A stretch of DNA of 64,000 nt from Sphingomonas phyllosphaerae (GCF_029623345.1 NZ_JAPYKH010000007.1:175953-239952), one strand, 5' to 3'; counted from the first letter of the stretch, positions 1 through 9,810 are shown. The notes: generated from the letters alone by a model not told the origin. Program-made: numbers and translations.

Positions 1-11
1 ATCACGGCAGT

Positions 12-28
12 GTTGTGCGCAGCGCAAC
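12..28. promoter_or_regulatory. GTTGT-N7-GCAAC dyad upstream of TonB receptor
   Basis: Arms GTTGT and GCAAC are separated by seven bases, about 140 bp before the receptor start at 166. The same geometry recurs with exact GTTGC/GCAAC arms at 9891-9907 and 11312-11328. Its role as an operator is inferred only from recurrence and intergenic position. Confidence 0.4.
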
Positions 29-165
29 GAAGTCCTCGCCTCCGCCGCATTGCAGGGAAGGCGACCAAGATAGATCATGATCTCACGCTTACCGACGGCT
101 CACACGTCGGAAGCGTCCGCAGGCGGGCATCGTACTCTTACCAACCCTTGCAGGGGAGGATCTCC

Positions 166-2436
166 ATGCGTTGTCCCAACATCATCGCCTTTTTTTTGTC
201 GGCCAGCGGCGCAGCCATGGCGGCAGCGCTGTTCGCTGCCACCGCGCAAGCGCAGCAGTCTCCGGCGACGAACGACGCACAGAACGCCACCGCCGAGACC
301 GAGCCGAGCGTCGGCGCCGCGGCGGGTGACATCGTCGTCACCGCTTCCAAGCGCGTCGCCAGCACGGTGCAGGACACGCCGATCTCGGTCCAGGCACTGA
401 GCGGCGACGACCTCAAGGCGCGCGGCGCGGTCGATTTCGCCGACTTCTATCGCTCCGTTCCGGGCCTGTCGGTGCAGGACGAGGGGCCGGGTGACAAGCG
501 CTACGTCATCCGCGGCATCAACTCGAACGGTGCCGGCACCGTCGGCCTCTATCTCGACGAGACCGTGATCACCGGCGAGAACGCCCAGGACGGCTCGGGC
601 CAGGCGCCCGACATCAAGCTGTTCGATATCGACCGCGTCGAGGTGCTGCGCGGGCCGCAGGGCACCACCTTCGGGGCCAGTTCGATGGCGGGCACGATCC
701 GCTACATCACCGCCAAGCCCAAGCTCGATCGCTGGACCGGCTACGTCCAGTCGGGCCTGCGCGCGACGCGCGGCGCCGATCTCGGGCTACAGACCGACGG
801 TGCGATCAACATACCGGTGATCGCGGGCGTACTCGCGGTGCGCGCCTCGGGCTTCTACGCCGATCTGCCCGGCTATATCGACAACCGCTTTCAGGAAGGC
901 GCCAACGCCGAGAAGAGCAAGGCCGGGCGGTTGCAGGCGCGGCTCCAGATCACGCCCGATCTCACGCTGGACGGTATGGCGATGTACCAGAAGGTCCATC
1001 AGGACGCGAAGAACTTCTACAATCGCGTCGACTTCGCCGGTGCTCCCCTCACGGGTTACCGCTATCAGCAGGCCGATGTCGCGCGCGCGCCGTATGACGA
1101 CGAGAGCGAGATCTACAACGCGACACTGACTTATGCGCAGCCGTTCGGCACCGTCACCGCGACCAGCTCGCGCTTCGTGCGCGATACCGACTTCAACCGC
1201 GATGCCTCGCTGGCGGCGCAGGCCTTCTTCGACTTGCCGTACGACGGTGCCGGCCGCTCGCTCCTGCGCCAGGTCAAGCACCGCCGCGTCGACAGCGCCG
1301 AGCTGCGCTTCGCCTCCGACTTCGGTGGCCCGTTCCAGTTGCTGTTCGGCGGCTTCTATCAGAACGAGAACCGCAATTATCGCAGTTACTGGCCGACGGT
1401 GAACGCGCAGGGGGTGATCGACGCCAGCACGCGCCTGCTGCTCGATCGCACCGTCGGCACCGATATCAAGGAGAAAGCGCTGTTCGGCGAGGCGAGCTAC
1501 GCCTTCGTGCCAAATCTGACGCTGACCGTCGGTGCGCGGCTCTTCGACTTCAACCTGGAGCAGCGCTCGGTTGCGATCGTCAGCGCCGGTGGCGGCACCG
1601 GCGCGGGACCGGGCCCGCTGCTCAAGGCGAGCGACAGCGGGCTGATCGGGCGCTTCAACCTGGCGTGGAAGGTCAACGAGCAGGTCAACGCCTATGTCCA
1701 GGTGGCGCAGGGCTATCGCTCCGGCGGCACCAACGACCAGACCGCCGCCGAGCTTGCCAACGTGTCGATCCCGGCGGGCTACGGCTCGGATTCGCTGTGG
1801 AACTACGAGCTCGGCGTGAAGACGGCGCTGCTCGATCGCAAGCTCTACCTCAATGGCGCGGTCTATTACATCGACTGGTCGAACATCCAGGTGACCGACC
1901 AGGCCAGCGCGGGCACGGTCTCCTTCCCGTTCACCGGCAACGGCGGCAAGGCGTCGGTCAAGGGTGCCGAGCTGACGCTGGACGCGCGCCCGGTCGCCGG
2001 GTTGCAGCTCAACCTCGGGCTCAACTACAGCCTGGCGGAGCTGAGCGAGGACAACCCCGTTCCCGCCACCGGGCGCAAGGGCGACCGCGTGCCTTATGTG
2101 CCCGAGTGGACCGGCTCGGCCGGCTTCTCGTACAGCGCACCGATCGGCGACGCCGGGCTGGAGGGAACGATCGGCGCCGACGCGAGCTACCAGGGATCGA
2201 TGGCGACCAAGTTCAACCCGGCGATCGCCAATTACCGCGCGCTCGACTCTTATTGGTTGGTCGGACTGCGCGCCGGGGTCTCGCGCGGGCCGTGGGCGCT
2301 CAACCTCAATATGACCAACCTGTTCGACGACAATACGCCGATCAACTACAACGAGATCGTCCCCGGCGTGTACCCCGACGGATTCTACATCAGCCGACCG
2401 CGCACGGTCACGCTCGCCGGCACGGTGCGGTTCTGA
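166..2436 (+). CDS. TonB-dependent outer-membrane receptor
   Basis: Predicted 756-residue TonB-dependent receptor for energised uptake of a large or scarce substrate across the outer membrane. I chose the ATG at 166 because AGGGGAGGA lies just before it and the protein then opens with a signal peptide ending near AQAQQ. The plug begins with the DIVVTASKR TonB-box-like stretch and contains VEVLRGPQGTTFGASSMAGTIRY, the usual plug landmark (written here in part only as family signature: VLRGPQGT, GTIRY). A long beta-barrel follows and ends in RTVTLAGTVRF with the expected terminal Phe. The GH3 glycosidase start overlaps its stop, so the ligand may be a glycoside or oligosaccharide; that is inference. 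A GTTGT-N7-GCAAC dyad sits upstream. Confidence 0.93.
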   Translation: MRCPNIIAFFLSASGAAMAAALFAATAQAQQSPATNDAQNATAETEPSVGAAAGDIVVTASKRVASTVQDTPISVQALSGDDLKARGAVDFADFYRSVPGLSVQDEGPGDKRYVIRGINSNGAGTVGLYLDETVITGENAQDGSGQAPDIKLFDIDRVEVLRGPQGTTFGASSMAGTIRYITAKPKLDRWTGYVQSGLRATRGADLGLQTDGAINIPVIAGVLAVRASGFYADLPGYIDNRFQEGANAEKSKAGRLQARLQITPDLTLDGMAMYQKVHQDAKNFYNRVDFAGAPLTGYRYQQADVARAPYDDESEIYNATLTYAQPFGTVTATSSRFVRDTDFNRDASLAAQAFFDLPYDGAGRSLLRQVKHRRVDSAELRFASDFGGPFQLLFGGFYQNENRNYRSYWPTVNAQGVIDASTRLLLDRTVGTDIKEKALFGEASYAFVPNLTLTVGARLFDFNLEQRSVAIVSAGGGTGAGPGPLLKASDSGLIGRFNLAWKVNEQVNAYVQVAQGYRSGGTNDQTAAELANVSIPAGYGSDSLWNYELGVKTALLDRKLYLNGAVYYIDWSNIQVTDQASAGTVSFPFTGNGGKASVKGAELTLDARPVAGLQLNLGLNYSLAELSEDNPVPATGRKGDRVPYVPEWTGSAGFSYSAPIGDAGLEGTIGADASYQGSMATKFNPAIANYRALDSYWLVGLRAGVSRGPWALNLNMTNLFDDNTPINYNEIVPGVYPDGFYISRPRTVTLAGTVRF

Positions 2437-5012
2437 TCCGCCCCGTCCAGCTCCGGCAGGGCGCAGTTGCGCTCGTCGCGCTCACCGCCGCGACGGCCGC
2501 GACCGCGGGGGAACCGCGCCCCTGGGCCGATCCCGCGCGGCCAGCCGCGGAGCGTGCGCGGCTGATCGTCGCGGCGATGACCGAGGCGGAGAAGCTGGCG
2601 CTGCTCGAGGGCGACACCACGCTCGACGCTAACGGCACTGGGGTGAATCCCTGCGTCGGTCATGTCAGCGGAATTCCGCGTCTCGACCTGCCCGCGCTCT
2701 GCATGGGCGACGGGCCCGCCGGCGTCGGCAACGGCATGACCCAGGTCACGCAATTTCCCGCGCCGATCATGGGCGCGGCGACGTGGAACGCGGCGCTGAT
2801 GGAGCGATACGGCGCCGCACTCGGTGCCGAACATGCCGCGAAGGGGCGCAACGTCGTGCTCGCGCCGACGATCAACATCATCCGCACGCCGCTGTGGGGC
2901 CGCACCGCCGAGACGCTGAGCGAGGATCCCTATCTCACCGCCACGTTGGGCACCGCGATCGTGCGCGGGATCCAGGCGCGGGGGGTGATCGCCACGCCGA
3001 AGCATCTCGCCGCCAACAATCAGGAATGGCTCCGTCTCGGCGACGCGCCGGCCTATGAGGCGATCGACGCGCGCGTCTCCGCCCGCGCATTGCACGAGAT
3101 CTATCTGCCGGCGTTCGAAGCGGCGGTGACGCGTGCCGGGGCGGGCTCGATCATGTGCGCCTACAATCGCGTGAACGGTCATTATGCGTGCGAGAACCAC
3201 GATCTGCTGGGGACGCTGCGCGGCTGGGGCTTTGACGGCTTCGTCGTCGCCGATTGGTATTTCGCGCATCGCAGCACGGTCGCCGCGGCCAAGGCGGGGC
3301 TCGACATTTCGATGCCCGGCGGCACCAGCCCGTTCGGCTTTGCCGACTTCTACGGCGCGCCGTTGCGCGCGGCATTGGCGCGCGGCGCGGTCTCGCGCGG
3401 CGATATCGACGCGATGGTCACCCGGATCGTCACGCCGATGTTCCGGCTCGGGCTGGTCGACCGGCCGATCCGCGGCAGCAGCGCCGCGGACGCGCGCGCG
3501 CCGGCGCATCTCGCGCTCTCGGAGGAGATCGCCGAGCAGGGCAGCGTGCTGCTGCGCAACGAGGGCGGCGTGCTGCCGCTGGCGCGCACCGTGCGCTCGA
3601 TCGCGGTAATCGGCGACGATGCCGGCGCCAACGTCCAGACCACCGAGCGCTACGGCGGGTTCGTCAAGAACGACGCGGTCCACCCGCGCGCGCCGCTCGA
3701 TTCGATCCGCGCCGCGCTGCCCGCCGGGACGCGGGTGCGCTATGCGCGCGGCACGCTCGGCATTGGTGCGCTGCCCGCCATCCCGGTGGCGGCGTTCCGC
3801 GGGCTCACCGCACGCTACTTCGCCGGCGCCACCCCGCAGGGCAGCGCGCTCGTCACGCGCGCCGAGCCGCGCATCGATTATGCCGAGGCGGGGGCGAAGG
3901 CGGGGGTGGCCGGGCTGCCCACGACCTGGTCGGCGCGCTGGGAGGGGCAGATCGTGCCGCCGCGCACGGGATCGTACCGCTTCTCGCTCGACGGCGGCGG
4001 CGACGCGCGGCTGACCATCGACGGGCGGCGGGTCGCCACCGTGCCCAAGAACAGCTTCCGTCTCGTCACCCACGGCGTGGCCGAGCTGCGCGCCGGCGTC
4101 CCGGTCCGCTTCCGGCTCGACTATAGCAATGCGCCGACGCTCTCGCCGACCGAGCTGCGGCTCGGCTGGCAGGTGCCCGACGCCGGCCTGATCGACGCGG
4201 CGGTCGCCGCGGCGCGCGCGAGCGACGTCGCCTTGGTGTTCGTCGCCGATCATGTCTCGGAGGGTGCGGACCGTACCGACCTGCGCCTGCCCGGCGACCA
4301 GGACGCGCTGATCGCCGCCGTGGCCGCGGCCAACCCGCGCACCGTGGTGGTGCTGCACACGGTCGGACCCGTGCTGATGCCGTGGCGCGACCGCGTGGCG
4401 GGCATCGTCGCAGCCTGGTATCCCGGCGAGCAGGCGGCGGACTCGATCGCCGCGCTGCTGACCGGCCGCGCCAACCCGTCGGGCAAGCTGCCGGTGACCT
4501 TCCCCGCCGACATGACCAGCGGGCCGACCGACCGGCCCGAGCGTTATCCCGGCGTCGGCACGACGGTGCGCTACGACGAGGACCTGCTGGTCGGCTATCG
4601 CTGGTACGACCAGCAGCGCGTCGAGCCGCTGTATCCCTTCGGCTTCGGGCTGTCCTACACGCGCTTCCGCTACGATCGGCTCAGCGTGGCGCCGCGACCG
4701 GGCGGCGGCTGGCAGGTGCGTGCGACGGTGCGCAACGTCGGCGCGCGCGCGGGCAGCGAGGTGGCGCAGCTCTACGTCGCGCTGGCGCCCGGGAGCGGCG
4801 AGCCGCCCCAGCAGCTCAAGGGCTTCGCGCGAGTTACGCTGGAGCCGGGCGCGGCCGAGACGGTCGACTTCACGCTCACCGAGCGCGACCTGTCGACCTG
4901 GGACGAGGCGTCTGGCGGCTGGCGCCTCCATCCGGGCCGCGCCGGGGTGTTCGTCGGCGGCAGCTCACGTGATCACGCGCTCACCGGACAGATCGACGTG
5001 GCCGCCCGTTGA
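2433..5012 (+). CDS. Secreted GH3 family beta-glucosidase-like enzyme with PA14 insert
   Basis: Glycoside hydrolase family 3 enzyme, probably releasing terminal beta-linked sugars in the periplasm. Order: signal peptide, GH3 barrel with the nucleophile motif VADW (Asp near residue 274), GH3 C-domain split by a PA14 domain (about residues 455-580, starting GLTARYFAG), then an Fn3-like domain with SEVAQLYV. PA14 inserts at this position are known in GH3 enzymes. The start is unusual: the frame has no ATG, GTG or TTG near the receptor stop. A CTG at 2433 overlaps that stop as CTGA and gives a good signal peptide (VALVALTAATAATAG). The first ATG, at 2577, would remove the signal. I prefer 2433 with moderate confidence; the enzyme family is secure. 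Confidence 0.88.
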   Translation: MIRPVQLRQGAVALVALTAATAATAGEPRPWADPARPAAERARLIVAAMTEAEKLALLEGDTTLDANGTGVNPCVGHVSGIPRLDLPALCMGDGPAGVGNGMTQVTQFPAPIMGAATWNAALMERYGAALGAEHAAKGRNVVLAPTINIIRTPLWGRTAETLSEDPYLTATLGTAIVRGIQARGVIATPKHLAANNQEWLRLGDAPAYEAIDARVSARALHEIYLPAFEAAVTRAGAGSIMCAYNRVNGHYACENHDLLGTLRGWGFDGFVVADWYFAHRSTVAAAKAGLDISMPGGTSPFGFADFYGAPLRAALARGAVSRGDIDAMVTRIVTPMFRLGLVDRPIRGSSAADARAPAHLALSEEIAEQGSVLLRNEGGVLPLARTVRSIAVIGDDAGANVQTTERYGGFVKNDAVHPRAPLDSIRAALPAGTRVRYARGTLGIGALPAIPVAAFRGLTARYFAGATPQGSALVTRAEPRIDYAEAGAKAGVAGLPTTWSARWEGQIVPPRTGSYRFSLDGGGDARLTIDGRRVATVPKNSFRLVTHGVAELRAGVPVRFRLDYSNAPTLSPTELRLGWQVPDAGLIDAAVAAARASDVALVFVADHVSEGADRTDLRLPGDQDALIAAVAAANPRTVVVLHTVGPVLMPWRDRVAGIVAAWYPGEQAADSIAALLTGRANPSGKLPVTFPADMTSGPTDRPERYPGVGTTVRYDEDLLVGYRWYDQQRVEPLYPFGFGLSYTRFRYDRLSVAPRPGGGWQVRATVRNVGARAGSEVAQLYVALAPGSGEPPQQLKGFARVTLEPGAAETVDFTLTERDLSTWDEASGGWRLHPGRAGVFVGGSSRDHALTGQIDVAAR

Positions 5013-5045
5013 GCGCGCGGAACCGGCGCGATCGGGGATGAACGC

Positions 5046-6848
5046 TCAGGCCGCCGACCAGCTCGCCACCGCCTGTTCCAGCACCGCGAGCGGGACCGGG
5101 CCCGACTGCAGCACCAGGTCGTGGAAGCCGCGCACGTCGAAGCGTGCGCCCATCGCGCGGCGCGCGCGCTCGCGCGCGGCGACGATGCGGTTGGCGCCGA
5201 CCTTGAAGCTGCACGCCTGCCCGGGATACACGCAGTAGCGCGTCACCTCGCGCTCGGTCGCGAGCGGCTGCTCGCCGGCGTGCTCGACCATCCAGGCGAC
5301 CGCCTGCTCCTTGGTCCAGCGCTTGTAGTGGATCCCGGTGTCGACGACGATGCGCGCGGCGCGGAACAGCTCGGACTGGAGGTAACCGATCCGGCCGAAC
5401 GGGTCGGCCTCGAAGAGGCCGAGCTCGTCGGCCACCTGCTGCGCGTAGAGCGCCCAACCCTCTGTGTAGGCGGAGAAGCGCACCATGCGGCGGAACAGCG
5501 GCAACGCCGGGCTGTGCGCCAGCACGCTGTACTGGAAGTGATGGCCCGGCACGCCCTCGTGATGCGCGAGCGTCGGCAGCCGCCATGTCGTATGCTCGGC
5601 GGGGGTCTTGAGGTTGAGCGAAAAGACGCCGGGCTCGCCCTTGCTCCCTTCGCTGTAGAAGGCGCCCGGCGCGCCGCCTTCGATCGCGACCGGGATGCGG
5701 CGGACCACGATTGGGTCGACCGCGACGTTGCCGAAGGCGCGCGGCAGTCGCTCGATCACCCGGCGCAGCGCGGTGTCGGCGATCGCGAGCAGCCGCGCGC
5801 GGCCGGCGTCGTCGTCGGAGACGCGGAAGCGCGCATCGGCGTTGAGCGCGGCGATCCGCTCGCCCACGCTGCCGCGACTGAGGCCTTGCGTGCGCAGGCT
5901 GGCGTCGATCTCCGCCGCCAGCGCAGCGCATTGCGCGAGCCCGGTCTCGTGCAGCTCGGCCGGGGTGAGCGCGGCGGTGGTGTTGGCGCGGCACGCGGCG
6001 GCGTAATAGGCCTCGCCGTCGGGCAGGCGCCACACGCCAGCGGTATCGACCGCTCGTGGCGCCAGCGCCGCCAGCGCGGCGGCCTGACGGTCGAGCGCCG
6101 GGGCGATCGATGTGCGGAACACCGCCAGCGCGGCGTCGTCGCGGTCGCCCAGCCCCTTGGCGCGGATCCGCGCGAGCGCCGGCGCGAGCAGCGCGGACTC
6201 GAGCGGCGCGCCGTCACGCAGTGCACCGATCTGTGCCACCGTCTTGGCGATGACGAAGCCCGGCGGCACCACCCCGATCGCGGCGTCATGGCGGATCCGA
6301 TCTGTCTCCTGGTCGAGCGCGGCCGGCAGCGCCGCGAGCCGCGCGCGCCAGGCGTCGACGTCGGCGGCGTCATCGATCGGGTGCCGGCTCCCGATGAAGT
6401 CGGGCAGCCAATAATAGGCGCCGTTCATCTGGCTGACGACATAGGGGCTCGGGCGCAGGTTGCCGTCGACATAGCCGTAGCGCGCCAGGAGATCGTCGAG
6501 CGTATCGTAGACGAAGCGCGCGACGTCGTGGTCGAGCGCCGATCGCGGCGACAGGCGCGCGCGATCGATCCCGGCGAGCTGTGCGCGCGCGACGCGCACC
6601 GCGGCGCGATCGGCGGCGCGTGCTGTCAGCGATCGATCGTCGAGCCGGCGACGCAGCGCGGCGTGCGCGCCGGTGTCGAAGTCGTTGGCGGTCGCCTCCT
6701 CGGGCGAGCGCGCCAGATAGGCCTCGCTGTGGCGCTGGAGCAGCGCGGCGAGCGCGGCGTCGTCGGCGCCCGTCGTCGCTTCCGCCGGCAGCGCGGCGGT
6801 GAGCAGCCCGACCGAAGAGCTGCCCAGGAACTGTCGCCGGTCGATCAT
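5046..6848 (-). CDS. DUF885 family secreted hydrolase
   Basis: 600-residue member of the DUF885 family, a group of metallopeptidase-like proteins of mostly undefined substrate. It opens with a Tat-like signal (DRRQFLGSSSVGLLTAALP), so export after cofactor binding is plausible. The family core HEGVPGHH is near residue 430, followed by a YTEGWALYAQ segment and a C-terminal CVYPGQACSFK region. The start codon at 6848 has a GAGGGAGAG ribosome site just upstream. It converges on the GH3 gene and lies immediately downstream of a TonB receptor on the same strand. A second DUF885 protein of identical length lies at 11495-13297. The peptide or ester substrate cannot be told from sequence. Confidence 0.88.
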   Translation of the reverse strand: MIDRRQFLGSSSVGLLTAALPAEATTGADDAALAALLQRHSEAYLARSPEEATANDFDTGAHAALRRRLDDRSLTARAADRAAVRVARAQLAGIDRARLSPRSALDHDVARFVYDTLDDLLARYGYVDGNLRPSPYVVSQMNGAYYWLPDFIGSRHPIDDAADVDAWRARLAALPAALDQETDRIRHDAAIGVVPPGFVIAKTVAQIGALRDGAPLESALLAPALARIRAKGLGDRDDAALAVFRTSIAPALDRQAAALAALAPRAVDTAGVWRLPDGEAYYAAACRANTTAALTPAELHETGLAQCAALAAEIDASLRTQGLSRGSVGERIAALNADARFRVSDDDAGRARLLAIADTALRRVIERLPRAFGNVAVDPIVVRRIPVAIEGGAPGAFYSEGSKGEPGVFSLNLKTPAEHTTWRLPTLAHHEGVPGHHFQYSVLAHSPALPLFRRMVRFSAYTEGWALYAQQVADELGLFEADPFGRIGYLQSELFRAARIVVDTGIHYKRWTKEQAVAWMVEHAGEQPLATEREVTRYCVYPGQACSFKVGANRIVAARERARRAMGARFDVRGFHDLVLQSGPVPLAVLEQAVASWSAA

Positions 6849-6894
6849 GCTCTCTCCCTCAATCGTCGATCGTCCGGCGGCGCGGCCGATGCCG

Positions 6895-9198
6895 TCAGAA
6901 CTTGTAGCCCAGCGTTCCGCCGATCACGCGATAGGACGGCTCGACCTGCACGCCGCTGTAAAAGGCTTTCTCGTAGGCATTGGCGAAATAGTGCGCCTTG
7001 AACAGATTCTCGACGAACACCGTGGCGCGCAGGCGGTCGTTCTCGAGCCCGGCGCGCAGGTTGACGTTGTGGTATCCGGGCGAGACGAACGGATAGACGG
7101 TATAGCGATAGGCGAGCGGCGTCGACAGCATCTCCGAGCGGTAGCTCCACTCGGCGCGGGCGAAGCCGTCAATCCGGTCGGTGATCGGCCGCTTGTATTG
7201 CGCCTGCGCGCCGAGCGTGAACTTGGGCGCGTTCACAAGCGGGCGACCGGTGATGTCGATCACCACGCCGTCGATCAGCGCGTTGCGATAGTCCTTGAAC
7301 TTGGACTCGTTGTAGCCGGCGTTGCCGCTCAGCTTGATCGCGTCGCTGACGCGCAGGTCGAAGCTGCCCTCGACGCCGTAGCTGTCCGCCGCGGCGGCGT
7401 TGGCGATGCCGCTGACGCCGCGCAACAGGCCGGTGACCGGATCGATATATTGGAAGCGGATCGTCTGCTGCACGTCGTTCCACTTCATGTAGAAACCGGT
7501 GACGTCGACGCGCAGGCGGCGGTCGAACAGGTCGAACTTGGACCCGAGCTCGTAATTCCACAGCGTCTCGGGCTGGAAATCATTGGCGAGGTTGACGTTG
7601 TTGCTGGTCTGCGTGCCGCCCGACTTGAACCCGCGCGACGCCGTGGCGAACAGCAGCAGGTCGCGCTGGAGCTTGTAGCTCAGCGTCAGCTTGGGCGAAA
7701 TGTCCTCGAACGCGGCCGAGCGGTTGTTCACCGCGGTGACGATGTCGTTGGAGCGGTTCTCGGCGTAGTTGCGCGTCTTCTCGAACGAGTAGCGGCCTCC
7801 CACCGTGGCCGAGAAGCGCTCGGTGAGGTTGAAGGTGCCCTGCGCGAAGATCGCCATATATTTAGTCGCGCTGTCGGAGATCAGTCCGGTGACGGCGAGG
7901 CCTTCGCAGTTATTGGCGCGCGCGGCGGGGCACAGCGGACTGTCCGCGCCGTGGAAGGTCTGCTGGCCGGTCACGCCGGTGTCGCGCCCGACCGAGGCGC
8001 CCAGGCTCCAGTCGAGAAAGTTGGTGCCGTTGGACTGGAGGCGGAGCTCGCCGCTGGTCGACTTGCGGGTGAGCTTCAGATTCTCGTAGAAGTAATCGCG
8101 GCTGCCGCCGTCGACATCGCCGTAGTTGAACACGTCCGACTTGAGATGGCCGACGACGGCGGTGATCGAGGCGAGGCCGACGTCCCATACCGCGCGCGTG
8201 CTGTAATATTGATATTTGCTGCCGACCCGCTGCGGCCGGTTGAAGTTCACGCGATCGGTGTTGTCGGGGAAGAAGCCGACGCCGTCAGGATTGCCGATCG
8301 GACCCGCGGTGCGGCTGTAATAGACCGACGCCCAGGTCGCCGTGACGAAGCCGGTGGGCACGCCGTTGCGCATGCCGGTGGCCTCGTCGGAGTAGCTATA
8401 AGCGAAGTCCCAGGTGAGCCCGTCCAGCGGCGTGAGCCGGGCCTGGATCCGGCCGGTGTAGAACTTGCTGTCGTTGCCTCCGCCGATCGGATTGATGTTC
8501 TTGATGTAACCGTCCGACTTTTCATACTGGCCGGAGGCGCGCAGCGCGAGCACGCCGTCGATCACCGGCACGTTCAGCACGCCCTGCGCGCGCTTTGTAT
8601 CGAAGCTGCTGTAACCCAGCTCGATCTCGCCTTCGAAGTTGTTGACCGGCTTCTTGGTGATGATGTTGATCGCGCCACCCACCGAGTTGCGACCGAAGTA
8701 CGTGCCCTGCGGGCCGCGCAGCACCTCGATCCGCTCGAGGTCGACGATCTGCGGGTTGCTGGTCGCGGCGGCGACGTTGAATTCGTCGATGTAGAAGGCG
8801 TAGCTGCCCTGGCGCACGTCGGCATACGGGTTGAGCTGGTTGGAGATGCCGCGGATCGACAGGTCCTTGCGGTCGCGCGAGCCGTTGGACTGGAAGCTGA
8901 CGTTGGGGGTGAGGGCGAAATAGTCCTCGACGCTCTGCACGTTCTGATCGCGCAGCGTCTGCGCGGTGATGGCGGTGATCGCGATCGGCACGTCCTGGAT
9001 CGACTCGGCGCGGCGCTGCGCGGTGACGACGATGTCGCCGCCCGGCGTCTCGCCGCTCGCCTCACTCGCCGTCGCGTCCTGCGGCGTCGCCTGCTGCGCC
9101 GTCGCGGGTGCCGCGAGCGCGGCGAGGAGGGTCGCCACGGCGGCGCCGTGGCGAAGCTGCGGTGCGCCGCGGCGGGTGCCGCGCGTACGATTGTTCAT
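6895..9198 (-). CDS. TonB-dependent outer-membrane receptor
   Basis: 767-residue TonB receptor. I place the start at the ATG at 9198, preceded by AAGGGG, which gives a signal peptide ending APATAQQ; an earlier in-frame start at 9243 lacks a ribosome site. The plug carries DIVVTAQRR and VLRGPQGTYFGRNSVGGA, and the barrel ends in VIGGTLGYKF. The long extracellular-loop style (TSNNVNLANDF, NYELGSKFD) is that of sphingomonad receptors for organic substrates rather than classical siderophore receptors, but the ligand is unknown. The DUF885 gene follows 46 bp downstream and is probably co-transcribed. A strong GC hairpin lies between the promoter side and the ribosome site. Confidence 0.93.
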   Translation of the reverse strand: MNNRTRGTRRGAPQLRHGAAVATLLAALAAPATAQQATPQDATASEASGETPGGDIVVTAQRRAESIQDVPIAITAITAQTLRDQNVQSVEDYFALTPNVSFQSNGSRDRKDLSIRGISNQLNPYADVRQGSYAFYIDEFNVAAATSNPQIVDLERIEVLRGPQGTYFGRNSVGGAINIITKKPVNNFEGEIELGYSSFDTKRAQGVLNVPVIDGVLALRASGQYEKSDGYIKNINPIGGGNDSKFYTGRIQARLTPLDGLTWDFAYSYSDEATGMRNGVPTGFVTATWASVYYSRTAGPIGNPDGVGFFPDNTDRVNFNRPQRVGSKYQYYSTRAVWDVGLASITAVVGHLKSDVFNYGDVDGGSRDYFYENLKLTRKSTSGELRLQSNGTNFLDWSLGASVGRDTGVTGQQTFHGADSPLCPAARANNCEGLAVTGLISDSATKYMAIFAQGTFNLTERFSATVGGRYSFEKTRNYAENRSNDIVTAVNNRSAAFEDISPKLTLSYKLQRDLLLFATASRGFKSGGTQTSNNVNLANDFQPETLWNYELGSKFDLFDRRLRVDVTGFYMKWNDVQQTIRFQYIDPVTGLLRGVSGIANAAAADSYGVEGSFDLRVSDAIKLSGNAGYNESKFKDYRNALIDGVVIDITGRPLVNAPKFTLGAQAQYKRPITDRIDGFARAEWSYRSEMLSTPLAYRYTVYPFVSPGYHNVNLRAGLENDRLRATVFVENLFKAHYFANAYEKAFYSGVQVEPSYRVIGGTLGYKF

Positions 9199-9215
9199 GC
9201 CATGCCCCTTCGATC

Positions 9216-9241
9216 GCCGGCGCGCGCGATCGCGCGCCGGC
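9216..9241 (-). promoter_or_regulatory. GC-rich hairpin in the 5' leader of the TonB receptor
   Basis: Arms GCCGGCGCGCG and CGCGCGCCGGC (11 bp, perfect) flank a four-base CGAT loop. The hairpin ends about 5 bases before the AAGGGG ribosome site of the 6895-9198 receptor. It could tune translation or be a leftover palindrome; there is no direct evidence for either. Confidence 0.4.
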
Positions 9242-9302
9242 ATGTCTGTCCACGTTCCCCTGACGTCCGCCCGCCGTGTCGGCGGTGCGCGGCCTTAGCG
9301 GC

Positions 9303-9779
9303 TCACTTGGTCCAGCAGGCCGGATCGGGCGGCCTTTTGGCGAGGTCGACCGGCGCGCGGACCAAGGTGATCGACGCGATCTTGCCGCCGCGCAGCTCGG
9401 CGTGGCCGGCCGCGAGCACGCAGCCCAGCTTGCCGTCGCGGCGCGAGCGGATCACGTGATAGGTGTAGAGGCGGTCACCTTGCTGGAACGCCGCCTTGAA
9501 CGGCACCACGATCTCGACGTCGCCGCCGCCGGCCTGGATCTTCTGGAAATGCGTCGCCCACTGATCCACGCCGCGGATCACGGTTCGCCCCTCGAGCGTC
9601 AAGGTCGCGTCCGGCGTGAAATAGCGCGAGAAGTTCTCGGCCGTGAATGCCCCTGGCGTCTTGAATGCCTGGTCCCACCAGATAAACATCCGTGATAGCG
9701 CGTCGCTCGGCTGCTGCGCGACGACTGGTGTTGCCAAGATCATGGCCGCCGCCATCGTCGCGATCATGCGCTGTCTCAT
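9303..9779 (-). CDS. Secreted NTF2-like (SnoaL-type) protein
   Basis: 158-residue protein with a cleavable signal peptide (MAAAMILATPVVAQQ) and a single NTF2-like cone fold, seen in the DALSRMFIWWDQAF start, the FSRYFTPDATLTLEG segment and the closing strand GKIASITLVRAPVD. Such domains bind small hydrophobic ligands or act as non-catalytic partners; no catalytic residue can be assigned here. It lies between the amidohydrolase and the TonB receptor on the same strand, with a 104-bp gap to the receptor and 139 bp to the amidohydrolase. Its leader contains two GTTGC/GCAAC-type dyads, so it may have its own promoter. The exact role is unknown. Confidence 0.82.
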   Translation of the reverse strand: MRQRMIATMAAAMILATPVVAQQPSDALSRMFIWWDQAFKTPGAFTAENFSRYFTPDATLTLEGRTVIRGVDQWATHFQKIQAGGGDVEIVVPFKAAFQQGDRLYTYHVIRSRRDGKLGCVLAAGHAELRGGKIASITLVRAPVDLAKRPPDPACWTK

Positions 9780-9810
9780 TCTCGCTATCTCCCCTTGACC
9801 GCCGCGCTAC

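Noticed and set aside
1665..2432. Upstream extension of the GH3 frame inside the TonB receptor
   Set aside because: The translation is Arg/Gly-rich shadow of the receptor; domain similarity begins only after the receptor stop.
2385..4931. Long minus-strand open frame opposite the GH3 gene
   Set aside because: It has an Arg/His-rich low-complexity translation and no recognisable domain; the sense strand encodes a full GH3 enzyme.
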